Assembly (NCBI GenBank): GCA_903895515.1
Contig: CAITUB010000130.1
Span: 1 to 13,749, forward strand
From: an uncultured Acidimicrobium sp.
GTDB lineage: Bacteria > Actinomycetota > Acidimicrobiia > Acidimicrobiales > Ilumatobacteraceae
Length of the DNA: 13,749 nt
Reading direction: 5' to 3'
Positions 6,876-12,901 of this stretch are shown piece by piece. Position numbers and translations under genes: made by a program. Positions within the stretch are counted from its first letter, which is position 1. Each line of letters starts with the position of its first letter. The notes under the pieces are model-generated. The model had not been told where the DNA came from. It saw nothing but the letters and a program-made list of their open reading frames with translations, and did not search any database.

Positions 6876-7589
6876 CTATGCAACAACTTTCTCATATTTG
6901 TAGCCCAACCCGCGGATGGTTGCCACGCGTGTGGGCACTGCTGGGTCTAGTTCAACCTTTGAGCGAAGTCGCTTAATGTGCACATCGAGTGTTTTGGTGT
7001 CGCCGTAGTAATCGGTTCCCCACACACGGTCAATCAGCGTTTCACGTGTCAGCACTCGCCCTGCATTAGCCATCAACACATACAACAACTCAAATTCCTT
7101 CAGCGGAAGCTTGGTTACTTCGCCACGCACCGTAACGATGTGCTGCTCTGGGTCGATGGATACGTCGCCGATGGCGACTGTGCCAATTCCAACTTCTTCT
7201 ATTTCAGTTGGCGTAAGCGAGCTGCGGCGCAACGCTGCACGAATGCGTGCAACAAGTTCGCGAAGTCGATATGGCTTCACGATGTAATCGTCAGCACCAA
7301 CTTCAAGTCCAACAACGGTGTCAATTTCGGAACCCTTCGCCGACACCATGATGATAGGAACTTGGCTCTTTTTGCGAATTTCGCGACATACATCTGTTCC
7401 CGAAATTTTCGGCAACATGACGTCGAGCAACACGATGTCGGCTTTTACGCCTTCAAACATGGCCAGTGCTTCAGCGCCATCGCGAGCAACGTGCACGCGG
7501 AAACCTTCGCGCTTTAAACCAATCTCAAGGGCCTCAATAAACGTCTCTTCGTCTTCAACAAGAAAGACAACGGGAAGATCGGCCGACAT
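6876..7589 (-). CDS. OmpR/PhoB-family response regulator (RegX3/PhoB-type)
   Basis: The 237-residue protein has a receiver domain (about 1-120) with acidic pocket E12-D13, phosphoacceptor D56 in LLDVMLP, switch residue S83 in MVSAKG and K105 in VKPYRLRE. A winged-helix OmpR-type DNA-binding domain follows (about 140-235) with LPLKEFELLYVLMANAGRV, LTRETLIDRVWG, TLDVHIKRLRSKVE and RGLGYKYE. Length and motifs match phosphate-response regulators such as PhoB, mycobacterial RegX3 and Streptomyces PhoP. It lies 6 bases downstream of phoU and is very likely co-transcribed with it, which supports a phosphate role. No sensor histidine kinase gene is in the window, so the partner must lie elsewhere or upstream signalling differs. 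Confidence 0.9.
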   Translation of the reverse strand: MSADLPVVFLVEDEETFIEALEIGLKREGFRVHVARDGAEALAMFEGVKADIVLLDVMLPKISGTDVCREIRKKSQVPIIMVSAKGSEIDTVVGLEVGADDYIVKPYRLRELVARIRAALRRSSLTPTEIEEVGIGTVAIGDVSIDPEQHIVTVRGEVTKLPLKEFELLYVLMANAGRVLTRETLIDRVWGTDYYGDTKTLDVHIKRLRSKVELDPAVPTRVATIRGLGYKYEKVVA

Positions 7590-7595
7590 TGGAAC

Positions 7596-8312
7596 TTACG
7601 GCCTAGGAATTTCGCCGGTTGCGTCGAGCCGAGCCTGGAAACGGGCTGCACCTTTTAACTCAGGCTTCCATCCAGACACGATGAAACGAGTCCGTTCGCT
7701 GACATTCACTGCATGATCGCCAATGCGCTCATAAAAACGAGCAACCATGGCTAGCTGCACCGCAACTTGCAATTCAATTTCTTTGCTCGCATGGATCTCG
7801 AATATTTCGGCAATGAAGCGGCGATGCAATCCATCAAGGAACGAGTCCATGTCGTCAATCGCTGCAGCTTTTGCACCATCATGATCGCTGAAGGCTTCCA
7901 TTGTGGAGACAAACAATTGCTGAGCTTGTTCGCTCATTTTTGCAATTAAGTCACGAAGTGTTGGATCAATTTCATGACCAAAGATTCGTCGTGCAGCTTT
8001 GCAGATATTGACTGCAAGGTCTGCAGAGCGTTCGAGTTCGCCTGCAATTTTGATCATGGACACTAGGAGACGCAGGTCGCCTGCAACAGGTGATTGCAGC
8101 GCAAGTTCCTGGAAGCACTTTTCCTCAATGTCAATTGCGCGCGCATCGATTTCGTCATCGGCTTGCAGTAAATAGTCGGCACCTTCTAAATCGCTATTTA
8201 ACAACACTGCAGTAGCACGCGGAATGGCTTCAATTACTGACCTTCCAAGTGACAATACTTCTTGTCGAATTTCTTCAATTTCTTTATGAAACGTACTGCG
8301 AAGCTCTTCCAC
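7596..8312 (-). CDS. phoU: Phosphate signalling protein PhoU
   Basis: PhoU links the Pst phosphate transporter to the sensor kinase and represses the Pho response when phosphate is plentiful. The 238-residue, all-helical protein has two repeated three-helix units with ExxxD metal-binding motifs, seen in DDEIDARAIDIEEKCF and ERSADLAVNIC in the first half and YERIGDHAVNVSERTRF near the end. Its length is usual for the family (about 220-240). The start is a GTG at 8312, with TAGGTT 6 bases upstream and no Shine-Dalgarno sequence, so the mRNA is probably leaderless. The response regulator follows after 6 bases and ppk precedes it by 70 bases. pstSCAB is not in the window. Confidence 0.93.
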   Translation of the reverse strand: MEELRSTFHKEIEEIRQEVLSLGRSVIEAIPRATAVLLNSDLEGADYLLQADDEIDARAIDIEEKCFQELALQSPVAGDLRLLVSMIKIAGELERSADLAVNICKAARRIFGHEIDPTLRDLIAKMSEQAQQLFVSTMEAFSDHDGAKAAAIDDMDSFLDGLHRRFIAEIFEIHASKEIELQVAVQLAMVARFYERIGDHAVNVSERTRFIVSGWKPELKGAARFQARLDATGEIPRP

Positions 8313-8318
8313 GTGACC

Positions 8319-8324
8319 AACCTA
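8319..8324 (-). promoter_or_regulatory. Candidate -10 element, leaderless phoU promoter
   Basis: On the minus strand TAGGTT is followed by 6 bases (GGTCAC) and the phoU GTG. A TTGAAC/GGTTGA-like -35 lies 15-17 bases upstream, inside the last two repeats of the candidate Pho box. This would give phoU and the response regulator their own promoter apart from ppk. Confidence 0.5.
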
Positions 8325-8329
8325 TTCCC

Positions 8330-8373
8330 TCAGGGTTACGTTCAACCGAACTACAGATTACTACGAGGTGAAC
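8330..8373 (-). promoter_or_regulatory. Candidate Pho box (four 11-base units) upstream of phoU
   Basis: Read on the minus strand from 8373, four successive 11-base units start GTTCACC, AGTAATC, GTTCGGT and CGTAACC. The first is an exact match to the GTTCACC core of Streptomyces-type PHO boxes; the others keep T at position 3 and match 3-4 of 7 bases. The set ends near the proposed phoU -35, the position where PhoB/PhoP-type activators bind. Only the first and third units are convincing, so chance similarity is possible. Confidence 0.35.
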
Positions 8374-8395
8374 GAACTTGATTTATCGAACTTGA
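8373..8395 (-). repeat. Direct repeat TCAAGTTCG, two copies
   Basis: On the minus strand TCAAGTTCG occurs at 8395-8387 and again at 8381-8373, with a 14-base period. The first copy includes the last codons of ppk; the second runs into the first Pho-box-like unit. It may extend the regulatory region or be chance. Confidence 0.4.
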
Positions 8396-10494
8396 GTAGC
8401 AACAACCCACTCGTGCAACTTCTTTTGTGGGTCTCCAGAGTCGGTAAACGTACCTACCCGCGTCCACGTGTTGTCGTTATTCAATGAGAAATGCGTTGAT
8501 TCGTTGTCGAGCAAAAACCCAAGAACGGTGTCAAGCCACATGCGGTGTTTCGGGTGCGTCAGAGGCGCAAGCACCTCAACCCGACCATCAAGGTTTCGAC
8601 CCATCATGTCTGCAGAACCAATGAGGTGCAGCGGCTCGTTGTCGTCAAGCCCGTGCTCAAATCGATAAATGCGCGAATGTTCCAAATAGCGACCAAGTAT
8701 TGAACGTACCGAGATATTTTCTGACATTCCCGCAACTCCTGCGCGAATGCAACAAATCCCACGGACTATCAAGTTCACCTTCACACCCGCGGCACTTGCC
8801 CGATAGAGCGCCTCAATGATCTGTGGATCAGAAATCGAATTCATCTTAAATGTGATTCTTCCTGCGTCCCCGAATGTTGCTTCTTTATCAATAAGTGCAA
8901 TGATGCGTTTGCGTAGTTGACGAGGAGCAACAAGTAGCACTTTGTAGTCAGGTTCTTTGGCATACCCAGTGAGAAAGTTAAATAGCTCCGTTGCGTCCGA
9001 TCCGATTGCGTCTTCACAGGTGAAGAAGCCGATGTCTTCATACAAACGAGCAGTATTTGCGTTGTAGTTGCCCGTTCCAATGTGCACGTATCGTCGCATT
9101 TTGTCTGGGTCATTACGAACAACCAATACACACTTCGAATGCGTCTTTAGACCGACAATTCCGTATGTCACGTGTACGCCTGCGTATTCAAGTTCCTTTG
9201 CCCATGTCACATTTCTCGCCTCGTCGAATCGCGCTTTCAATTCCAAGACAACGGCAACTTGTTTTCCACGTTCTGCGGCTTGAATCAAATATTTAGCGAT
9301 TGCCGAATCTCCAGTTGTGCGATACAGCGTCATCTTTATCGATTGCACATCAGGGTCAGTTGCGGCTTGTTGCACGAATGTTTCGACCGACGAACTAAAT
9401 GACTCATGAGGATGGTGCACTAACAACTGTCGATCGCGAATGACTGAAAAAATGGATCGCTCGCCGTCTTCAACTGCTTGCAAGCGACCAGCAGTAAGTG
9501 GCGGCCACGGTGCATGGCGGAGAGGCGCAATATTCAGATTGGCAATTTGATTTAATGAGGTGAGGTCAATAAAGGATGCATGACGTGTCACATCGTCTGC
9601 ATCAATTTCCAATTCATCAATGAGTAGCGCAATCAAATCTTCCGACATCGCATCTGGAACTTCTAAACGAACCGCCTTCCCGAAGCGGCGACGGCGAAGC
9701 TCCATCTCAATGGCAACCAGCAGGTCTTCAGCGTCCTCGTCGTCTACCGAAAGGTCGGCGTTACGGGTCACTCGGAATGCATGACACTGCACAATTTCCA
9801 TTCCAGGAAACAGCTTCGTCAGGTTCGCACTAACCATTTCTTCGATGCTTACGAAATTGAATGTGTTCGGCAACTGAAAAAAACGTGGGAACGTCTGTGG
9901 AAGTTTTACTCGGGCAAAACGTTCTTCGCCCGACTTCGGGTCGCGCACCACAATGGCAAGGCTGAGTGCCAAGTTGGAAATATACGGAAACGGATGCGCT
10001 GGGTCAACAGCTAGCGGCGTGAGCACAGGGAAAATTCGCGATTCAAAAACTCCGGTCAGATGCTCGCGGTCTGCTGCCGTCAAGTCCGTCCAGGTCGAGA
10101 TTTGAATGTTGTGTTCTGCAAGTTGCGGAACCAGTTCGTCCATCCACACGCGCTCTTGCTGTGCAACTAGGTTTTTTGCAATTCCGCGAATGTCGTCGAG
10201 CTGATGTTGCGGTGTTCGACCATCTGGAGTTTTTGTGCGAACCTCACCAGCAATTTGTCCTTTTAAGGCAGCAACGCGAATTTGAAAAAACTCATCCAAG
10301 TTGCTACTAAAGATTGCAATGAATCGGCAACGCTCTAACAGCGGCACACCCGTGTCACTGGCCAATGCCAGCACGCGTGAATTGAAGTCCAGCCAACTGA
10401 GCTCACGATTGATGATTCGAGCGTCGATGCCTGAATCGTAAGAACCCGCTTGTTCAGCGATTCGGGTTTTAAAGAAATTTCGCCAAGATGTCAT
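8383..10494 (-). CDS. ppk: Polyphosphate kinase 1
   Basis: Ppk1 reversibly transfers the ATP terminal phosphate to inorganic polyphosphate. From ATG 10494 the protein is 703 residues (E. coli Ppk is 688). Domains in order are N-terminal helical (INRELSWLDFNSRVL near residue 28), head (HPFPYISNLALSLA near 167), and the two C-terminal phospholipase-D-like domains with MTLYRTT (about 388), GLKTHSKC with H452 matching the autophosphorylated His435 of E. coli, HIGTGNYN (about 471), VRGICCIRAG (about 577) and RYLEHSRIYRF with H606 matching His592. A longer frame reaches 10542 but would overlap the upstream gene; GGTGA lies 8 bases before 10494. It follows the 88-codon gene by 17 bases and probably shares its promoter. 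Confidence 0.95.
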   Translation of the reverse strand: MTSWRNFFKTRIAEQAGSYDSGIDARIINRELSWLDFNSRVLALASDTGVPLLERCRFIAIFSSNLDEFFQIRVAALKGQIAGEVRTKTPDGRTPQHQLDDIRGIAKNLVAQQERVWMDELVPQLAEHNIQISTWTDLTAADREHLTGVFESRIFPVLTPLAVDPAHPFPYISNLALSLAIVVRDPKSGEERFARVKLPQTFPRFFQLPNTFNFVSIEEMVSANLTKLFPGMEIVQCHAFRVTRNADLSVDDEDAEDLLVAIEMELRRRRFGKAVRLEVPDAMSEDLIALLIDELEIDADDVTRHASFIDLTSLNQIANLNIAPLRHAPWPPLTAGRLQAVEDGERSIFSVIRDRQLLVHHPHESFSSSVETFVQQAATDPDVQSIKMTLYRTTGDSAIAKYLIQAAERGKQVAVVLELKARFDEARNVTWAKELEYAGVHVTYGIVGLKTHSKCVLVVRNDPDKMRRYVHIGTGNYNANTARLYEDIGFFTCEDAIGSDATELFNFLTGYAKEPDYKVLLVAPRQLRKRIIALIDKEATFGDAGRITFKMNSISDPQIIEALYRASAAGVKVNLIVRGICCIRAGVAGMSENISVRSILGRYLEHSRIYRFEHGLDDNEPLHLIGSADMMGRNLDGRVEVLAPLTHPKHRMWLDTVLGFLLDNESTHFSLNNDNTWTRVGTFTDSGDPQKKLHEWVVATQVR

Positions 10495-10511
10495 TGGCTG
10501 TTCACCGATAG

Positions 10512-10778
10512 TTACTCTGCGTCGTTGTAGCCGAGTTCCCACTCAACGCTGATGCGCTCACGCTCAGCATCCCGGTTCACACGCTCTTGATTGCGGCGGA
10601 ACTGTGGGTCGTTGCGAGGCAACAGCACCAAACGGGCTAGGACGCGGGCGCGGAACTCCTCTAAGAGGTTGGCGTCGCCATGGTCGCTGTAGACCTCCCA
10701 ATGTGGGGATGCAGGGCCCAAATACACGATTCGGGCATGTCCGCGGGAGGGTTCGATGACTGCTGTTGCTTCTGACAC
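10512..10778 (-). CDS. Conserved small protein of unknown function, first gene before ppk
   Basis: This 88-residue protein has no signal peptide, membrane helix or cysteine. It reads as a compact soluble domain: RIVYLGPASPHWEVYSDHGD (16-35) followed by a helix EEFRARVLARLVLLP and an Arg/Glu-rich tail PQFRRNQERVNRDAERER. I have an impression of related short proteins in Acidimicrobiia but cannot name a family. The GTG at 10776-10778 is chosen because TATCGT lies 7 bases upstream and TCAACA 17 bases before that, a good leaderless promoter. ppk begins 17 bases after its stop, so the two are probably co-transcribed; a role in polyphosphate metabolism is a guess from position. Confidence 0.7.
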   Translation of the reverse strand: MSEATAVIEPSRGHARIVYLGPASPHWEVYSDHGDANLLEEFRARVLARLVLLPRNDPQFRRNQERVNRDAERERISVEWELGYNDAE

Positions 10779-10785
10779 AACCCTT

Positions 10786-10814
10786 ACGATATCGCCAAAA
10801 ATGGGCTATGTTGA
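10786..10814 (-). promoter_or_regulatory. Candidate leaderless promoter of the 88-codon gene and ppk
   Basis: On the minus strand TCAACA (10814-10809, 4 of 6 to TTGACA), a 17-base spacer and TATCGT (10791-10786) are followed by 7 bases and the GTG start. This is the best-formed promoter in the window. The TATCGT hexamer overlaps the palindrome CGATATCG shared with the divergent whiB side. Confidence 0.55.
10787..10794. promoter_or_regulatory. Palindrome CGATATCG between divergent ppk and whiB units
   Basis: The 8-base perfect palindrome supplies TATCGT to the minus-strand promoter. On the plus strand it gives TATCGC (10790-10795), with TTGCTT (10766-10771) 18 bases upstream, which could be the whiB promoter. 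Overlapping -10 elements would make the two promoters compete. The plus-strand promoter is weak by consensus. Confidence 0.35.
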
Positions 10815-10824
10815 GGCCAACCCC

Positions 10825-11085
10825 ATGAACAATTCAATTCGGTCTACCGAGTGGATGAACGAAGGCAACTGCAGGAATTTCCCTCCTGCGGTGTTCTTCC
10901 CGGCTGATGGTGCAGGCGTTGACCGCGCCCGTTTGATATGCACCACGTGCCCTGTTACTTCGCAGTGCCTGGAATATGCCCTTGCAGAACACATCGATCA
11001 CGGCGTGTGGGGCGGATGCTCCGAGCGTGAACGACGTCGCATTGCTAAGCGTCGCCGCATTGAAGTGAAGGCAGTCTCTATCTAA
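10825..11085 (+). CDS. WhiB-family iron-sulfur transcription regulator
   Basis: The 86-residue protein carries the four cysteines that hold the [4Fe-4S] cluster: C16, then C39-x2-C42-x5-C48 (CTTCPVTSQC), followed by the turn GVWGG (60-64) and a basic DNA-contacting tail (SERERRRIAKRRR). WhiB proteins are confined to Actinobacteria and their phages, bind sigma factor and respond to oxygen, nitric oxide or redox state. The subtype (WhiB1-7) is not clear. ATG 10825 is chosen because GAGG lies 8 bases upstream; in-frame ATGs at 10801 and 10855 are alternatives. The gene diverges from the ppk unit, and the exopolyphosphatase gene follows 26 bases after its stop with its own candidate promoter. Confidence 0.92.
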   Translation: MNNSIRSTEWMNEGNCRNFPPAVFFPADGAGVDRARLICTTCPVTSQCLEYALAEHIDHGVWGGCSERERRRIAKRRRIEVKAVSI

Positions 11086-11099
11086 AGATTGCCTCAAAG

Positions 11100-11105
11100 T
11101 AGGCT
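11100..11105 (+). promoter_or_regulatory. Candidate -10 element, leaderless ppx promoter
   Basis: TAGGCT is followed by 6 bases (CGCCCC) and the GTG start at 11112, the same layout as at moaE, phoU and tatA. No Shine-Dalgarno sequence is seen and the -35 is weak. Confidence 0.45.
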
Positions 11106-11111
11106 CGCCCC

Positions 11112-12668
11112 GTGGCATCAGGGACAAACAGCAACAACATTGCTGCCCTCGACATTGGCACCAACAGCTTCCACATGGTGGTCGCAAAAGTCGTAGACCA
11201 AGGCTTCGAAGTCATCGCCCGCGAAAAAGAAAGCGTGCGCATTGGACACGGTGCGGGCGAAATGAAAGAACTGTCTCTTGAAGCAATGGACCGTGGCATT
11301 GTCTGTTTAACGCGCATGCAACAAGTTGCCGCATCGTTTAATGCCGACATTGTGGCAGTAGCAACGAGTGCGGTACGTGAAGCAAAAAACAAAGGCGAAT
11401 TCATTCGCCGAGCACGACGCGAAGCAGCGATCGACATTCAAGTTATTTCTGGTGTCGAGGAGGCTCGCCTCATTCACCTTGGCGCACTGCACGGCATTGG
11501 CAGACCAGAAGCTGCAATGTTTTTGTGCGACATTGGCGGCGGCTCCACCGAAGTAGTCATCGGTAGCGACGACGAAGAAATGCTGGCTCGCAGTTTCAAG
11601 CTTGGCGCAGTGCGCTTAACCGACCGGTTCTTCGCATCTGAAACGTTGCACCCAAGCGCTGTCGGAAGCTGCAGAACCTTTGCCCGCTCCACACTCATGG
11701 TGATTCAGCCCGATATTTCTGAACTTGGCTATGACATTGCGGTCGCATCTTCAGGAACTGCCGAAACTGTTGCCCGAATCATTCATGCCCAGTCCGGCGA
11801 ACCAGCACCAAAAACCATGAATCGATTCGAATTCACGCGTATCCAGGTATCAGAGACGGTGAAGGCGCTTGCAGCATGCACAACAGTTGAAGAGCGACAA
11901 AAAAAGTTTGATATCGACAAGAGCCGCGCGCAGATCATCTTGGCTGGGGCAATCATTCTCGAAGCCATCTGCGACGTGTACGGTGTTGGCACGTTGATGT
12001 TTAGTGACTACGCGCTTCGCGAGGGCGTACTGATCGATACCTTGCGACGCCGTGGACTTGGTCCTCAATCAAATGACCACGACCCTGCGTTGCACAGTGT
12101 CCGCCAGCTTGCGGAACGCTGTGACGATCGCATTGAACATTCCGAAAATGTTGCCCGTCTCGCATGCCAAATATTTGACCAAATGCAAACCGCACTAGAT
12201 CTTGACAATGATTCACGAAGGCTGCTTGAGGCGGCTGCGTTACTGGCAAACGTTGGAGTCGTCATCTCGCATTCCAAACACCATTTGCACTCCTATTACG
12301 TCATTCGTAATTCCGAGCTCGTGGGCCTCAGCGATCGCGAAATAGAACTCATCGCTCAAATTGCTCGGTACCACCGCAAAGGCGAACCGAAATTAGATCA
12401 CGCACCATTCGCTGCATTGAACGAAAACGATCGCCACATCGTGCGATCACTTGCTGGAATACTGCGAATTTCTGTTGGCCTCGACCGCACTCATGACGGC
12501 CGCGTGAAGAAAGTGTCTATTGATATCTCAGAAGACGATGTCAACATCGAGTTTTCATGTAACAAGAAACTTGAAACCGAACTCATTGAATACACGGCAA
12601 ATGAACGAAAGGCGTTGCTGAGCAACGTGTTGAATAAGCGTCTGAAAATCGTTAGCTCAAAGAGCTAG
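11112..12668 (+). CDS. ppx: Exopolyphosphatase / guanosine pentaphosphate phosphohydrolase (Ppx/GppA)
   Basis: The 518-residue protein releases phosphate from polyphosphate ends, and family members may convert pppGpp to ppGpp. The actin/Hsp70-like core (about 1-310) has phosphate-1 AALDIGTNSFHMVV (11-24), ATSAVREAKN (84-93), SGVEEARLIHLGA (113-125) with the catalytic Glu region, phosphate-2 CDIGGGSTEVVIG (139-151) and ASSGTAETVARI (212-223). A C-terminal HD-like domain (about 325-518) has IEHSENVARLACQIF and SHSKHHLHSYYVIRN (386-400), but the usual His-Asp pair reads Ala379-Asn380, so metal-dependent hydrolysis by it is doubtful. The 500-residue length is that of the long Ppx form. The start is a GTG at 11112. 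The gene converges on tatA with a 7-base gap. Confidence 0.92.
   Translation: MASGTNSNNIAALDIGTNSFHMVVAKVVDQGFEVIAREKESVRIGHGAGEMKELSLEAMDRGIVCLTRMQQVAASFNADIVAVATSAVREAKNKGEFIRRARREAAIDIQVISGVEEARLIHLGALHGIGRPEAAMFLCDIGGGSTEVVIGSDDEEMLARSFKLGAVRLTDRFFASETLHPSAVGSCRTFARSTLMVIQPDISELGYDIAVASSGTAETVARIIHAQSGEPAPKTMNRFEFTRIQVSETVKALAACTTVEERQKKFDIDKSRAQIILAGAIILEAICDVYGVGTLMFSDYALREGVLIDTLRRRGLGPQSNDHDPALHSVRQLAERCDDRIEHSENVARLACQIFDQMQTALDLDNDSRRLLEAAALLANVGVVISHSKHHLHSYYVIRNSELVGLSDREIELIAQIARYHRKGEPKLDHAPFAALNENDRHIVRSLAGILRISVGLDRTHDGRVKKVSIDISEDDVNIEFSCNKKLETELIEYTANERKALLSNVLNKRLKIVSSKS
12653..12667. terminator. Short hairpin at the ppx stop codon, possible weak terminator
   Basis: TAGCTC and GAGCTA form a perfect 6-base inverted repeat around a 3-base AAA loop, spanning the ppx stop codon between convergent ppx and tatA. 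There is no T-tract on either strand, and the stem is short, so termination activity is unproven. Confidence 0.2.
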
Positions 12669-12675
12669 AGCGCAA

Positions 12676-12855
12676 CTACGCCTGTGGCGTGTCGTTGCTT
12701 GAGGTCTCGTCTTTGGTGCCTTTAGCGCCTGCAGACTGACCCTTTTTGAACTCTTGCTGTGCTTGTCCAAGATTGCGAGCAATCTTTGGGAGGCGCGAGC
12801 CAAACAAGGCAACAGCGATAACGATGACGACGATACCTTCCCAGCCGGAGAACAT
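12676..12855 (-). CDS. tatA: Twin-arginine translocase subunit TatA
   Basis: This 59-residue gene encodes a small protein with an N-terminal membrane helix (about 5-18, WEGIVVIVIAVALF), the conserved FG hinge (F18-G19) followed by SRLPKIARNLGQAQQEFKKG (20-39), the amphipathic helix of TatA, and a polar acidic tail. TatA oligomers form the pore through which folded proteins with RR signal peptides cross the membrane. tatC is not in the window. The start is ATG 12855, with TACCCT 6 bases upstream (leaderless layout). It converges with ppx and diverges from the formimidoyltransferase gene. TatB is less likely because the protein is short and lacks the longer TatB tail. Confidence 0.85.
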   Translation of the reverse strand: MFSGWEGIVVIVIAVALFGSRLPKIARNLGQAQQEFKKGQSAGAKGTKDETSSNDTPQA

Positions 12856-12861
12856 GCTTAC

Positions 12862-12867
12862 AGGGTA
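12862..12867 (-). promoter_or_regulatory. Candidate -10 element, leaderless tatA promoter
   Basis: On the minus strand TACCCT is followed by 6 bases (GTAAGC) and the ATG of tatA. No Shine-Dalgarno sequence or convincing -35 is visible. Confidence 0.45.
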
Positions 12868-12901
12868 GCACGGGGTGCTCTACATGCGATAAGCAAGAGA
12901 G

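Noticed and set aside
6978..7517. A 179-codon plus-strand frame opposite the response regulator
   Set aside because: It is a shadow of a well-conserved gene; its Asn/His/Cys-rich translation matches no family pattern I know.
10495..10542. Longer ppk start at 10542
   Set aside because: It would overlap the end of the 88-codon gene and adds a basic stretch not typical of Ppk; ATG 10494 has GGTGA upstream.
12613..12627. CGTTGCT-G-AGCAACG palindrome near the end of ppx as a terminator
   Set aside because: The loop is one base unless the stem frays, it lies inside the coding sequence and has no T-tract.
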